Source: Balneolaceae bacterium (GTDB taxonomy: Bacteria; Bacteroidota; Rhodothermia; Balneolales; Balneolaceae). Taken from it: a stretch of DNA of 64,000 nt. Location of the stretch: the NCBI GenBank assembly GCA_007693745.1, contig REDA01000046.1:55864-119863 (forward strand), written 5' to 3'. The notes below the pieces were generated by a model. That model saw nothing but the letters and a program-made list of their open reading frames with translations. It searched no databases and was not told the origin of the DNA. Below are positions 27,659 through 37,589 of this stretch, piece after piece. How positions within the stretch are numbered: position 1 is the stretch's first letter; each line of letters starts with the position of its first letter. The translations under genes and the position numbers were made by a program.

Positions 27659-28309
27659 ATGTGTGGGAGATACCGTTTAACAGTATCAAAGACTCAGCTG
27701 GAGGAGCATTACCGGGCCATTGCCAGCGGACTGAAGCCTTTTGAACCCAGCCTGAATGTGACGCCAGGATCGGAAGTGCCCGTTGTGGCCGTGGGCAGGG
27801 AAAAGATTCCGGTGCTCACAACATTTCGCTGGGGACTCATCCCATCCTGGTCCAAAAGTGAAAAGACAGGATACAAGATGATTAATGCACGATCGGAAAC
27901 AGTGACCATCAAACCCTCATTTTCAAAACCTTTTCAGAGAAGCCGCTGCCTGATTCCCTGCAACGGTTTTTATGAATGGAAGGGGGATGGAAAAGAAAAA
28001 AGGCCCTGGCTGATTAAGCGCAGTGATGAGGAGGTTCTTTCCCTGGCCGGACTTTACGACCGCTGGAGATCTCCAGCCGGAGAGGATCTTTTCACCTTTA
28101 CGATTCTGACTACGAAAGCAAACCGGGTAATGGAAAAGATCCATGACAGGATGCCGGTGATTCTCAATCCGGAAGCGTACTCATTCTGGCTCGGTTCCGG
28201 TTCAGGCGGGAAGCAGCTGGAGGAGCTGCTGCGGCCATTTGAGGATTCACTTATGACTCTTCAGGAGGGGATTTCTCCTCATTCTGATCCTCATCCCGGA
28301 TCTCAATGA
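27659..28309 (+). CDS. SOS response-associated peptidase (SRAP, YedK/HMCES type)
   Basis: 216-residue SRAP protein that covalently traps abasic sites in single-stranded DNA. Starting at the ATG at 27659 places the catalytic cysteine at position 2 (MCGRYRL), which matures to the N-terminal nucleophile, so this start is decisive; an upstream in-frame start would bury it. Other motifs are FRWGLIPSW, MINARSETV, RSRCLIPCNGFYEWK and IHDRMPVIL with the catalytic His. The last 59 bp overlap the 3' end of the convergent DUF4342 gene. No LexA box was recognised upstream. Confidence 0.95.
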   Translation: MCGRYRLTVSKTQLEEHYRAIASGLKPFEPSLNVTPGSEVPVVAVGREKIPVLTTFRWGLIPSWSKSEKTGYKMINARSETVTIKPSFSKPFQRSRCLIPCNGFYEWKGDGKEKRPWLIKRSDEEVLSLAGLYDRWRSPAGEDLFTFTILTTKANRVMEKIHDRMPVILNPEAYSFWLGSGSGGKQLEELLRPFEDSLMTLQEGISPHSDPHPGSQ

Positions 28310-28628
28310 CCTCCGCATCCACTTCGTATTCATCTTTGAGCTCTTCTTCCGGAATGTCGTCTTTTTCAACGATCACTTTTACTTCATTGGCCAGTAATAC
28401 TATGGTGGCGATGGCGGAGAGGACAGGAGCATAGAAAACAAAAAATGCAGCTCCGGCAGCGCTCATGGTAAGCTGGCTCTGGAAGAGAATTCTTCCGTTT
28501 TTACCCTGTACAATTACCCGCCGTGCATTTCCCTCCCGGATCAGCCGCTTTATCTGTCCGATAATCTCTTCAAGGGTTCCCTGGATCTCTTCAAATACGG
28601 TATTCTGATTTTTTTCCACGATTGTCAC
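28251..28628 (-). CDS. DUF4342 domain protein
   Basis: 125-residue protein with an N-terminal amphipathic region, [22 protein letters not shown], of which the first helix is [18 protein letters not shown], then [15 protein letters not shown] (short beta hairpin) and one hydrophobic segment ([20 protein letters not shown]). The tail is very acidic (residues about 88-125). This is the DUF4342 pattern; function unknown, likely membrane-associated. The acidic tail is encoded by DNA that overlaps the 3' end of the SRAP gene on the other strand. It is divergent from yifB with a 74 bp spacer. Confidence 0.84.
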   Translation of the reverse strand: MTIVEKNQNTVFEEIQGTLEEIIGQIKRLIREGNARRVIVQGKNGRILFQSQLTMSAAGAAFFVFYAPVLSAIATIVLLANEVKVIVEKDDIPEEELKDEYEVDAEVIEIRDEDQNEEKSPPEES

Positions 28629-28702
28629 CTTCCTTTAAAGTTTTTGTAAGCCTTTGTCCTGTCTCTGTTCATAATACGGGGGTAAATGAAAAAAGATTCA
28701 AT

Positions 28703-30250
28703 ATGATGCTATCCAGAGTATATTGTGCTTCGACCATAGGAGTGGACGCCCGGCTTATTGATGTGGAAATCAATATCAGCGGGGGGCTGCCGAAATATTT
28801 CCTTGTGGGTCTGCCCGACAGAGCCGTAAGTGAATCCAAAGACCGGATTGAAGCCGCACTTAAAAATACAGGGGGAGAGTTTCCTCTCGGCAGAATCACG
28901 GTGAACCTGGCCCCGGCTGATCTTCCCAAGGAGGGGAGTATGTTTGATCTGCCGATTGCTGTAGGGCTTCTGGCTGCATCCGGACAGATTAAAACGGACA
29001 AGCTGCGAAAATGTCTCGTTTTGGGGGAGCTGGCACTCGATGGAAAACTGCGTTCCGTGAAGGGGGTACTTCCGATGGTAGTGGAGGCCAGAAAATCGGG
29101 GATTACCCATATACTTCTTCCTGCGGAAAATGGTCCTGAAGCTGCGGTGGTGGATGGAGTCGACGTAATGGCATTTGATAATCTTAAAGAGGTTACTACC
29201 TGGCTGCAGGGGAGCGGGGAGTTTCATGAACCGGTAAGGGTAAATCTTGCTGAGGTTTTTGGTAAAAACGGAAAAGAGGAGGTACTTGACTTTGAAGATG
29301 TGCGGGGGCAGGAAAATGTAAAGCGCGCGCTGGAGGTTTCAGCTGCCGGCGGTCATAATATCATCATGGTGGGTCCGCCGGGTTCCGGAAAAACGATGAT
29401 GGCTCGCCGGCTGCCCACGATATTGCCGCCACTTACCCTGGATGAGGCTCTTGAAACAACCAAAATCCACTCCGTTGCAGGTCTGCTGGAAGCAGGACGG
29501 TCACTGGTCACGGAAAGACCTTTCCGAAGCCCGCATCATACGGTTTCGGATGTGGCTCTTGTTGGCGGCGGAAGTATCCCCCTGCCCGGAGAGATTTCAA
29601 TGGCTCATAACGGCGTGCTCTTTCTGGATGAGCTTCCTGAATTCAAAAGGAGCGCACTTGAAGTGATGCGGCAACCTCTTGAAGATGGATTTGTCACGAT
29701 ATCGAGATCACGTATGAGTGTGAACTATCCCAGCCGCATTATGCTGATCGCTTCGATGAACCCATCTCCATCCGGCGATTGGTTCGACCCTTCTGATGAA
29801 AACGGGTCAACTGCCCTTCAGATGCAACGCTATCTGAGCCGGATCAGCGGGCCGCTTCTGGATCGAATCGATCTGCATATAGATGTAGAGAAAGTTAGCT
29901 TTCAGGAACTCTCCGCTAAAGGGAAGGGGGAGAGCTCAGCATCGGTCAGGGAGCGTGTGATCGCTGCAAGAGAGCTTCAAAGCCGGCGTTTCATGGGTGT
30001 ACAGGGGGTCTACTGTAACGCCCAGATGAGCACAAAACTGGCAAGACGAATCTGTGAGATCGATGAATCCGGAAAAGCGATTCTGAAAAGAGCGATGAGT
30101 GCACTTGGACTTTCAGCGAGAGCCTACGACAGAATCCTGAAAGTCTCGCGGACAGTCGCCGATCTGGATCGGTCTGAAGTGATCCGAACAGATCACATTG
30201 CCGAGGCCATACAGTATCGCAGTCTCGACAGGGAAGGCTGGCTGGGATAA
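28703..30250 (+). CDS. comM: YifB/ComM family Mg-chelatase-like AAA+ ATPase
   Basis: 515-residue hexameric AAA+ helicase that promotes branch migration during natural transformation in the ComM group. The N-terminal Lon-protease-like domain has [20 protein letters not shown] and [20 protein letters not shown]. Walker A GPPGSGKT is at 224-231, Walker B FLDELPEF near 310, and the C-terminal Mg_chelatase_C domain has [19 protein letters not shown] chose ATG 28703 ([13 protein letters not shown]) because the family N-terminus begins there; the frame is open further upstream through a TTG. It does not prove competence by itself. Confidence 0.95.
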   Translation: MMLSRVYCASTIGVDARLIDVEINISGGLPKYFLVGLPDRAVSESKDRIEAALKNTGGEFPLGRITVNLAPADLPKEGSMFDLPIAVGLLAASGQIKTDKLRKCLVLGELALDGKLRSVKGVLPMVVEARKSGITHILLPAENGPEAAVVDGVDVMAFDNLKEVTTWLQGSGEFHEPVRVNLAEVFGKNGKEEVLDFEDVRGQENVKRALEVSAAGGHNIIMVGPPGSGKTMMARRLPTILPPLTLDEALETTKIHSVAGLLEAGRSLVTERPFRSPHHTVSDVALVGGGSIPLPGEISMAHNGVLFLDELPEFKRSALEVMRQPLEDGFVTISRSRMSVNYPSRIMLIASMNPSPSGDWFDPSDENGSTALQMQRYLSRISGPLLDRIDLHIDVEKVSFQELSAKGKGESSASVRERVIAARELQSRRFMGVQGVYCNAQMSTKLARRICEIDESGKAILKRAMSALGLSARAYDRILKVSRTVADLDRSEVIRTDHIAEAIQYRSLDREGWLG

Positions 30251-30352
30251 ACGTTCTCACTATTGGCAGTGAATTACTTCCGGGAGGGGGCTGATTCAGT
30301 TAATATAACGGGAACAAGACCCGATAAACGCTGTATCAGTAGAAAAAGAATT

Positions 30353-30439
30353 ATGGAACGATACAGCGAGCCTTACTGGAACGGAAACTGGGTATTTACA
30401 CTCCCTTTTATACTGCTGCTGCTCTGGATCTTCTGGTAA
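30353..30439 (+). CDS. Putative 28-residue single-span membrane peptide
   Basis: Short ORF between yifB and the convergent SDR gene, ATG to TAA. It encodes a polar N-terminus (MERYSEPYWNGN) and one hydrophobic, Trp-rich segment (WVFTLPFILLLLWIFW) ending at the stop. A purine-rich AGAAAAAGAA precedes the ATG. The composition, a tight fit of a membrane span and an aromatic belt, suggests a real small protein, but there is no homology evidence. Confidence 0.4.
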   Translation: MERYSEPYWNGNWVFTLPFILLLLWIFW

Positions 30440-30444
30440 ACAGG

Positions 30445-31197
30445 TCAGGCTCCGATTTTCAGCCTGTCCAGCAGCAGATTTGGGGTCAGTTTAATGAGCC
30501 ATGCCACAAGCCTCCATCGGCGGGTCACATAGGAGTAGGATTTTTTGTTTTCGATATCTTTCAGCATCTGACGCACAGCCACATCTGTTTCACCAACCCA
30601 GAACATACCTCTTTTCCCGTCTGTCATTTCGCTTTTCACAAATCCGGGTTTCACATCCGTGATCGTGATATTGAATTGATCAGATGCATTGCATCGCTGG
30701 CGGTAACCCTGCATGTAGGTGGAGATAAACGCCTTTGATCCGCAATAGGGAGCTGCCCTTGAGGTACCAAACAGAGAAGCAATAGAGGAGATCCCGACAA
30801 TATGTCCAGTTCCCTGCTCCCTGAAGTAGCTAAAAGCGCGTCCGAAAAGATTCACAAAACCGCTAACATTTACATCAATAATTTCCTGTTCCATAGCTGT
30901 GACAGAAGAGCTCGGATAATTGGAGATTCCGGAATTCAGCACAATAATATCCATGCCGCCCATTTCATCAATCAGCTGCTGAAGGGTGTTCGAAGCTGAT
31001 TCCCTCTGCGTTACATCCATCACCCTGTAGAAAAAAGCATCCCCCAACGCCTCTTTTAAAGAGATCAGGCGTTCTTCTCTTCTTCCGGTACCTCCTACAA
31101 GATACCCCTTCTCAGCTGCCTGACGTGCAAGTGAAGCACCGATGCCGGAGGTGGCACCGATGATAATCATTCGTTTCAAAGAGGGATGGCTATTCAC
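30445..31197 (-). CDS. SDR family NAD(P)-dependent oxidoreductase
   Basis: 250-residue classical short-chain dehydrogenase. The cofactor site is IIGATSGIGASLARQAAEKG near residue 11, NSGISNYPSS replaces the usual NNAG, and the catalytic set is S (GISSIASLFG), Y and K (APYCGSKAF, i.e. YxxxK). The C-terminus has a hydrophobic stretch (WRLVAWLIKLTPNLLLDRL), as in membrane-associated SDRs acting on lipids. The start overlaps the end of the upstream DUF6580 gene by 8 bp, so the pair is an operon. Substrate unknown. Confidence 0.9.
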   Translation of the reverse strand: MNSHPSLKRMIIIGATSGIGASLARQAAEKGYLVGGTGRREERLISLKEALGDAFFYRVMDVTQRESASNTLQQLIDEMGGMDIIVLNSGISNYPSSSVTAMEQEIIDVNVSGFVNLFGRAFSYFREQGTGHIVGISSIASLFGTSRAAPYCGSKAFISTYMQGYRQRCNASDQFNITITDVKPGFVKSEMTDGKRGMFWVGETDVAVRQMLKDIENKKSYSYVTRRWRLVAWLIKLTPNLLLDRLKIGA

Positions 31198-31759
31198 CCG
31201 ACTGAATCCGTATGGGTTTTAGTGATGGGTAAGTCTGTTTCAGCCACTCATATGCGCCAAACAGCGCCGCCGAATAGATCACGTTTCCTGCCAGAGTGTT
31301 ATGGAAAAATGGGATGGCAGCGGTGTAACACATGATGAACCCTTCCACAGTGAGCGGATACATCGGGCTTGAAAGCCATACGCCAAAGTTGCTGATGATG
31401 AAAAAGAGGAGAGATGCTCCGATGGCTCCGCCAAGTACTCTTCCGACAGAAATTTTCTTCAGTATAATAAATCCCAGAACCACAGTCAGCGCCATACTGC
31501 CGTAGAGATAGATGAATCCACCCGTAAACCAGGCAAAACCCTCATAGAATGCGCTGTAAACGTAATTGTTCAAAAACAGATCACTGATCCATAAAGCCAG
31601 CAGCGGTACCAGAAGTGCCCATTTTTTGTTGGCGAAATAGGCTGCTCCAAAAAGGGCAATTGCACCCAGCGGAGTAAAATTGTAAGGATGCGGCAACAGC
31701 CTCGCAAGTGCTGCAAAAAGAATGAATGCGGTAATGATGATGGCAGAATTTCTGTTCAT
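31190..31759 (-). CDS. DUF6580 family membrane protein
   Basis: 189-residue integral membrane protein with about five or six helices, including an N-terminal pair (SAIIITAFILFAALARLLP and FTPLGAIALFGAAYFA), LLVPLLALWISDLFL, a central GSMALTVVLGFIIL, GAIGASLLFFIISNFGVWL and a last AGNVIYSAALFGAYEWL. The N-terminal PHPYNFTPLGAIALFGAAYF signature is typical of DUF6580. Its topology recalls ECF transporter substrate-binding components, but no energising subunits are near, so this is only a resemblance. It is the first gene of a two-gene operon with the SDR. Confidence 0.84.
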   Translation of the reverse strand: MNRNSAIIITAFILFAALARLLPHPYNFTPLGAIALFGAAYFANKKWALLVPLLALWISDLFLNNYVYSAFYEGFAWFTGGFIYLYGSMALTVVLGFIILKKISVGRVLGGAIGASLLFFIISNFGVWLSSPMYPLTVEGFIMCYTAAIPFFHNTLAGNVIYSAALFGAYEWLKQTYPSLKPIRIQSGE

Positions 31760-32099
31760 GTCAGTAGAGTTGCTAGGGGTTAAACAGTAGGTTAATATAA
31801 GGGTTGAATCGCAAAATTGTGAACCGATCTTCAGGGATTTTTCAGATATCGGAAATCATCTCTGATTTCGGGCTTGGATCAGCACACTTTTCTGAACTCC
31901 CTTCTTGTCCGATTCCGGCATTCTGTTCTGCAAAAACCTGGCTATGGTTACTTCGATGAAATAAGAGATCCATTTAGTAACTGAAAAAGAGTTCATACGG
32001 AGGCATGAAATCGGGTGATGAAACCTGAGAAGCGATCGGAAAAAATAAAAGCCGCTCCGAAGACCGAAGCGGCTTTGATAAATCGGTAAAAAAGTTGAT
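31760..32099. other. Intergenic region between yceI-like and DUF6580 genes
   Basis: 340 bp without a plausible gene. It contains the yceI terminator at 32041-32076 and presumably the promoter of the DUF6580-SDR operon near 31.78-31.85 kb. Nothing else was recognised. Confidence 0.6.
32041..32076 (-). terminator. Rho-independent terminator after the yceI-like gene
   Basis: A 9 bp stem (AAAGCCGCT / AGCGGCTTT) with an 11-base loop. On the minus strand it is followed by TTTTATTTTTT, so a classic intrinsic terminator serves the leftward YceI gene that ends 24 bp away. Confidence 0.85.
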
Positions 32100-32708
32100 T
32101 TACTGCTGTGCAATCAGCTCCAGATTCAACCGGATATTAACCCTGTCGCCAACAACAGCTGTAGCGGCCCAGTCACCCACACCAACTCCAAAGTCGGTTC
32201 TCATCAGCTGGGCATCGGCCACGATACCGGCTACAAGGGTATTGTCTCTCATCGGGTGCTCCATCACACCAAGGAGTTCAAAGGGAAGCTCGAATGAGTG
32301 TGTATTATCGCGGATGGTGAGCTCACCGTGTGCAACGTAGCTGTTTCCCTCCTTGTGCTCGATGGTATGACTTACAAATCGGATTGAAGGCCACACAGAG
32401 CTGTTGAAAAAATCTTCGGAGCGAAGGTGATTGTCGCGGCGTTCATTTCTGGTGTTGACACTTTCAACCGGTATGGTCACATCAATGCGGCTGCCTGCAA
32501 GGTTTTCAGGGTCAAAATGAATTGTTGCATCATAATCAGAGAAATTGCCATCTACCGGGGTAAAAAAGTGGTTGATGGTAAAATTGATGCCACTGTGTAC
32601 TTTGTCGATCTGCCATGCTGTTGCGTCATCCGTTTCGTTTGTAGCGCCGGCAAGAACGGTACCAAATGAGAGGAGAAATGCTGTAAGGAATAAGGATATG
32701 TATTTCAT
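32100..32708 (-). CDS. Exported YceI family protein
   Basis: 202-residue periplasmic lipocalin-like protein. Residues 1-21 form the signal peptide (ISLFLTAFLLSFGTVLAGA). The mature part follows YceI: WQIDKVHSGINFTINHFFTPV, shortened here as WQIDKVHSGINFTINHF, then GNFSDYDATIHFDPENLAGS, VESVNTRNERRDNHLRSEDF, FNSSVWPSIRF and a FGVGVGDWA end segment. Family members bind isoprenoid-like amphiphiles in a beta-barrel. It is monocistronic with its own terminator. Confidence 0.92.
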   Translation of the reverse strand: MKYISLFLTAFLLSFGTVLAGATNETDDATAWQIDKVHSGINFTINHFFTPVDGNFSDYDATIHFDPENLAGSRIDVTIPVESVNTRNERRDNHLRSEDFFNSSVWPSIRFVSHTIEHKEGNSYVAHGELTIRDNTHSFELPFELLGVMEHPMRDNTLVAGIVADAQLMRTDFGVGVGDWAATAVVGDRVNIRLNLELIAQQ

Positions 32709-32951
32709 TGTAATTCTGTTAAGTTATTTAAGTTTTTGGTTTTATGTTAATGCTTAACAAGAGTTGTCCTCTATCGTTCCCTTGAAATAAATTAATTGAC
32801 ATTAAACGATATGAGGAAAGTGTTCTGCCCGTTAATCTGGCAGGTAAACAGGGTCAATACAAAGAATTCAGATAGAATTTTGCCGGGCCTTTTTTTTAGC
32901 GATCCGATGAATCTTCCGGTGGCGGGTTTCTGTATCGGAAGATCCGAAAAG

Positions 32952-33572
32952 TTAATGATCTGGAAGTAACCGATGTGGATGTGAGACGGATCTTTCGGGC
33001 TTTGAAATGAGGAAACGCCAGGGAAGTGCGGCATCTTCTTCAGCATAATCGATTCCGATTCGCGGTGTCTGCAGAATCGCATTCTGATCCGTTTGAAATC
33101 CCTGGTCTTCGATTCTCAGGGCTCCTCCTGTCAGGGAAAGGCCATTGAGATTCGTAGTGATAGCGAGTGCCTGTGTCAGTTTTCCGGGTCCGTCACAGAG
33201 CCCGGTCAGATTTCGGGTTCCCCTCCGGATCTGCATGATGTCCATGCCTTTCAATGGCCACAGGGCACGAATCAGAACAGCATCTGCTCTGCCGGCGCGA
33301 TTGGTGACCACATTAAAAAGGTGGTGGATGCCGTAACAGAGATAGATGTATGAATGTCCGGGCTCACCATACATAACTTCCGTTCGGGCTGTTCTGCGGC
33401 CATTACAGGCGTGACAAGCTTTGTCGTTTGTGCCGGAGTAGGCTTCCGTTTCAATAATCATTCCACTGGTAATGCCATCAGAATGCTCGTGCATTAGAAC
33501 TTTTCCAATGAGTGACCTGGCAATTGACACAACATCATCTGTTTCATAAAAAGAGCGCGGAAGCGAAGACAT
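32952..33572 (-). CDS. DNA-3-methyladenine glycosylase (AAG/MPG family)
   Basis: 206-residue base-excision repair glycosylase removing alkylated purines. Starting at ATG 33572 gives MSSLPRSFYETDDVVSIARS, the family N-terminus; a longer open frame upstream has no homology. Motifs are GKVLMH, MIIETEAYSGTNDKACHA with the catalytic Glu and Tyr, RTARTEVMYGEPGHSYIYL split as RTARTEVMYG and EPGHSYIYL, YGIHHLFNVVT, ADAVLIRALWPL and LCDGPGKLTQAL. Length fits the bacterial family. It is divergent from mutS across 192 bp, two repair genes sharing a control region. Confidence 0.94.
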   Translation of the reverse strand: MSSLPRSFYETDDVVSIARSLIGKVLMHEHSDGITSGMIIETEAYSGTNDKACHACNGRRTARTEVMYGEPGHSYIYLCYGIHHLFNVVTNRAGRADAVLIRALWPLKGMDIMQIRRGTRNLTGLCDGPGKLTQALAITTNLNGLSLTGGALRIEDQGFQTDQNAILQTPRIGIDYAEEDAALPWRFLISKPERSVSHPHRLLPDH

Positions 33573-33764
33573 GGGTATTGGTTCCGTAAAAGCGTACCCT
33601 GTGGTTTTATGTTGATCGTTCAAACGGAAAAATTGCCAAAACAGATCACATTTCCAAACCTTTGCAGGGCTGTCAGATTCGTTCTGTATTTTGAGCTGGA
33701 AAATGATGATTTTTGAGAGTGTTTTATAAGAAAATGAATAGATGAACAGAGTTCGGAAACTCCC

Positions 33765-36431
33765 ATGAGCAAAGGTAAACAGACACCACTGATGCGGCAG
33801 TATCAGCAGATCAAGGAGAAGCACCCGGGCACGGTGCTGCTCTTTCGGGTAGGGGATTTTTATGAAACTTTCTCTGAGGATGCGATTTTGATCAGTAAAG
33901 AGCTGGGTATCACTCTCACAAAGCGAAATAATGGCGGCGATCAGACTCCCCTGGCAGGGTTTCCCTATCATGCAGTGGACACCTATTTGCCTCGTCTTGT
34001 GAAGAGAGGGTACAGGGTGGCTGTCTGTGAACAGACAGAAGATCCTGAGACAGCTAAAAAAGCAGGAAAAAAAATTGTTGACAGGGAAGTAACAGAAATT
34101 ACAACCCCCGGGGTAACTCTTTCCGATAAGCTTCTGGATCACAAGCGCAATAATTTCATTGTCTCTCTTCACTGGGCCGGCGGTACGGCGGCGCTTGCTT
34201 TTTCGGATATATCAACCGGTGAATTTGCCCTGAGCCATATTGCTGCAAGTGACCTCGACGCCCTGCTGCAGTCACTGCAGCCTTCTGAAGTGCTGGTTCA
34301 GAAAAAGATGAAAACCAGACTGCCCTCTCACCTGAGCGGTTATAACGTTACCTTTATTGATGACTGGGTTTATGAGGGAGATTACGGATACAAACTCCTC
34401 ACCGGCCATTTTAAAACTCATTCGCTCAAAGGGTTTGGAGTGGAAGATCTTCAGCTTGCTCATATATCAGCAGGCTCCCTTCTTCATTATATGCAGGAGA
34501 CCCAGAAGTCATCACTGGGTCATCTTCGCAGACTTTACGCCTACGAAAGCAATGATTACATGCTTCTGGATGGGGCAACCAAACGCAATCTGGAACTCAT
34601 TTCCACACTGCAGGATGGCAGCACCGATGGAAGTCTGGTGTCGATACTCGATCAGACGGTTACTGCCATGGGTGGCAGATTGCTTCGTAAATGGATAATG
34701 CGGCCGCTGCGCAGAAAAGAGAGTGTCCTTCTGCGACTGGATGCGGTAACCCTGCTTCTGGAACACAATCAGAAACGGCAGCAACTCCGGGAGGCGATGA
34801 GTGAAGTCGGAGATCTGGAGAGGCTGATCAGCCGGATCAGTGTAGGCAGAACCAATGGCAGGGATCTTAAACTGCTGCAACTTTCACTGGCTCAGATCCC
34901 GGCCGTAAAAATTGAATTGTCAGGAACTGAACCTGAACTTCTGAAATCGGTCAACGGCCGGCTGAGACTCTTGATTGAACTGCAGGAGAGAATTGCAAAA
35001 GCATTGGTGGAAGATCCGCCGGCCGGTATAAGAGACGGAGGGATGATTGCAGACGGATTTCACCCTGAACTGGATGAACTCAGGGAGATTGCACGGAACG
35101 GGAAAAGCTATATCACCCGTATCAAAGATAAACTGGCTGTTGAGTCGGGCATCCCCTCACTCAAGATAGGCTACAATAAGGTGTTTGGCTATTATATCGA
35201 GATTACCAATACACACAAAGAGAAGGTACCGGAGCATTTTATCCGCAAACAGACGCTTGTCAACTCCGAGCGGTACATCACCCCGGAGTTAAAGGAGGTG
35301 GAAGAGAAGGTGCTTTCGGCAGAGGAGAAGAGTAAGACACTGGAGGGGGAACTGTTTGAAGAACTTCGGATTTATACGTCTGAATTTACGGACGAGATTC
35401 AGCAGATTGCTCAGGCACTGGCCGAACTGGATTGTTTGCAGGGCTTTGCCGAAATAGCCGTTAAAAACAGGTACGTTCGACCCGAAATCAATGATTCGGA
35501 TGTAATCGACATAAAGAAAGGCCGGCATCCGGTCGTAGAGAAAACCCTGCCTGCAGGAGAACCCTTTATTCCGAATGACCTCTTTCTGGATAACAGTGAG
35601 TATCAGATTCTGATGATAACGGGACCCAACATGGCGGGTAAAAGCATTATCCTCCGACAGGCCGGCCTGCTGGTACTGATGGCACAGGTGGGTTGCTATA
35701 TTCCTGCTGATAAGGCAACGATCGGACTTGTGGATAAAATTTTCACAAGAGTAGGGGCCTCCGACAATCTTGCGGCCGGTGAGAGTACCTTTCTTGTGGA
35801 AATGAATGAAGCGGCCAATATTCTGAACAATGCGACTCCAAAATCACTGATTCTGCTCGATGAGGTGGGACGCGGAACAAGCACCTTCGACGGACTCAGT
35901 ATCGCCTGGGCACTTTCCGAATATCTGCACAATCAGCCACAGGTGGCTGCAAAAACTCTTTTTGCAACACACTATCATGAACTGAATGAGCTGGAAAGCA
36001 GATATGAGCGGATTAAGAATTTCAATGTGCAGGTAAAAGAACACGATGGGAAGGTGATTTTTCTGCGAAAAATGATCCGTGGCGGTGCAGATCACAGCTA
36101 CGGTATTCAGGTTGCCAACATGGCGGGCCTGCCCCCCGTGGTGATTGAAAGAGCAAAGGAGATCCTGGCCAATCTTGAAAGCCACACACTCGATGTGAGC
36201 CATGAACAGGGAGACGGTTTAACCCGTTCTGCCAGGAAAAAAGAGGCTGCAAGAAATGCTGTCAAACAGGTAAGTATCCAGGATCCAATGCCCCAGATGA
36301 CCCTGTTCAATACATCCGTCAATCCGCAGACCGAAACCCTGCTTGAGAAACTAAAAGCTTCCGATCCTGAAAGAATGACGCCCATTGAAGCTCTCTTGCT
36401 GTTGTCTGAACTGAAGCGGCTGACTGATTGA
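33765..36431 (+). CDS. mutS: DNA mismatch repair protein MutS
   Basis: Mismatch-recognising ATPase, 888 residues, full length. The mismatch-binding loop is FRVGDFYETF (Phe-x-Glu) near residue 27. A connector and lever/clamp region covers about 120-540, with GYNKVFGYYIEITN in the clamp. Walker A GPNMAGKS is at 620-627, Walker B LLDEVGRGTSTFDG near 700, ATHYHEL near 740, and the dimerisation helix-turn-helix near 780-800. The C-terminus TPIEALLLLSELKRL is the MutS tetramerisation/beta-clamp region. It is a stand-alone gene divergent from the AAG gene. Confidence 0.97.
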   Translation: MSKGKQTPLMRQYQQIKEKHPGTVLLFRVGDFYETFSEDAILISKELGITLTKRNNGGDQTPLAGFPYHAVDTYLPRLVKRGYRVAVCEQTEDPETAKKAGKKIVDREVTEITTPGVTLSDKLLDHKRNNFIVSLHWAGGTAALAFSDISTGEFALSHIAASDLDALLQSLQPSEVLVQKKMKTRLPSHLSGYNVTFIDDWVYEGDYGYKLLTGHFKTHSLKGFGVEDLQLAHISAGSLLHYMQETQKSSLGHLRRLYAYESNDYMLLDGATKRNLELISTLQDGSTDGSLVSILDQTVTAMGGRLLRKWIMRPLRRKESVLLRLDAVTLLLEHNQKRQQLREAMSEVGDLERLISRISVGRTNGRDLKLLQLSLAQIPAVKIELSGTEPELLKSVNGRLRLLIELQERIAKALVEDPPAGIRDGGMIADGFHPELDELREIARNGKSYITRIKDKLAVESGIPSLKIGYNKVFGYYIEITNTHKEKVPEHFIRKQTLVNSERYITPELKEVEEKVLSAEEKSKTLEGELFEELRIYTSEFTDEIQQIAQALAELDCLQGFAEIAVKNRYVRPEINDSDVIDIKKGRHPVVEKTLPAGEPFIPNDLFLDNSEYQILMITGPNMAGKSIILRQAGLLVLMAQVGCYIPADKATIGLVDKIFTRVGASDNLAAGESTFLVEMNEAANILNNATPKSLILLDEVGRGTSTFDGLSIAWALSEYLHNQPQVAAKTLFATHYHELNELESRYERIKNFNVQVKEHDGKVIFLRKMIRGGADHSYGIQVANMAGLPPVVIERAKEILANLESHTLDVSHEQGDGLTRSARKKEAARNAVKQVSIQDPMPQMTLFNTSVNPQTETLLEKLKASDPERMTPIEALLLLSELKRLTD

Positions 36432-36722
36432 AAAACAGAGTGATGGAATTCTGCAGCTTCTCTTTACCCTCTGCCTGTATCGCAAGGCCTCCTAATATTC
36501 AGATAAAGCACTCCTTTAATTCACACTATTTTATTTTTGTAAAATATCGTATCAGTCCGTGTTTTTTGTGTTCAAACATTGATTAAAAATTGAGAAAGAG
36601 CAGTATCTTCACTATTCTATGCTAATAGGTGCTGATTTTTTGATAGCATAATTCGCCGGATGACTTTTTAGAAGATTGCCGGTGCAGCCTCAGACCTTAA
36701 CACAAATCAAAATACCATTCGT

Positions 36723-37589
36723 ATGAATTATTCACGTCGCTCATTTTTAAAAACTTCCGGCGCTCTTGCCACCGGACTTACTTTGGGGAGTATACCGTTT
36801 TTGAAGTCCTGCGCATCTCCTGAAGCTGAAGCCACACACAGCCCGTTCGGCCTGCAGCTATACACACTCCGTGATGTGATTGGTGCTGACCCTGAGGGAG
36901 TGATTCGGCAGGTAGCCGATTTCGGATATCAGCAGATTGAAAGTTATGAAGGACGTCAGGGAATGTTCTGGGGTATGGGAAATACCGGATTTAAGCAGTT
37001 TTTGGATGATCTGGGTGTGGAAATGATCTCAACCCATGCCAATGTATTTCAGAACTACGAGCAGAAAGTAGAGGATCTGGCCGAGATTGGTGTTCCTTAC
37101 ATTGTATGTCCCTGGATTGGCCCGCAGGAAAACCTGGATGCCTACAAGCAGATGGCAGAGACTTTTAACCGCCTTGGCGAAATTGCCAATGCTTCCGGCG
37201 TAAAATTTGCCTATCACAATCATGCATACACATTCCCCGAAGTTGAGGGAGAAGTGCCGCAGGCTGTACTGATGGATGAGACAGATCCAAACCTGGTTGA
37301 ATTCCAGATGGATATCTACTGGTTCGTTGCCGGCGGGCAAGATCCGATTGAGTGGATTCGTAAATATCCGAATCGTCACACTACATGCCATGTGAAGGAT
37401 TACTCAGGTGGTGAAAATCCGGAATCTGTTGTTCTGGGCACCGGAACCATCGATTTTGCTGCTGTTCTTCAGGCCGGAAAAGAAAATGGCATGGTCTACA
37501 ACATCGTAGAGCAGGAGGCTTACACCGGAACCACTCCGCTTGATGCTGTGGAAGCCAATGCTGAGTATATGAGACAGTTCAGCTTCTGA
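36723..37589 (+). CDS. Tat-exported sugar phosphate isomerase/epimerase-like protein
   Basis: 288-residue TIM-barrel protein of the xylose isomerase-like (AP endonuclease 2) superfamily. A twin-arginine signal (SRRSFLKTSGALATG) precedes a possible lipobox (LKSCASPEA), so the protein is exported and may be lipid-anchored. Barrel metal motifs are QIESYEG, ISTHANVF, FAYHNHAYTF, EFQMDIYWFVAGG, CHVKDYSG and IVEQEAYTG. Such exported members in Bacteroidota act on sugars or cyclitols, but the substrate cannot be assigned. A good terminator overlaps its stop codon. A GntR regulator follows 103 bp downstream. Confidence 0.87.
   Translation: MNYSRRSFLKTSGALATGLTLGSIPFLKSCASPEAEATHSPFGLQLYTLRDVIGADPEGVIRQVADFGYQQIESYEGRQGMFWGMGNTGFKQFLDDLGVEMISTHANVFQNYEQKVEDLAEIGVPYIVCPWIGPQENLDAYKQMAETFNRLGEIANASGVKFAYHNHAYTFPEVEGEVPQAVLMDETDPNLVEFQMDIYWFVAGGQDPIEWIRKYPNRHTTCHVKDYSGGENPESVVLGTGTIDFAAVLQAGKENGMVYNIVEQEAYTGTTPLDAVEANAEYMRQFSF

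Noticed and set aside
32996..33025. GGGCTTTGAAATGAGG as another copy of the dispersed repeat
   Set aside because: It lies inside the conserved C-terminal coding region of the 3-methyladenine glycosylase, and only one short block matches.
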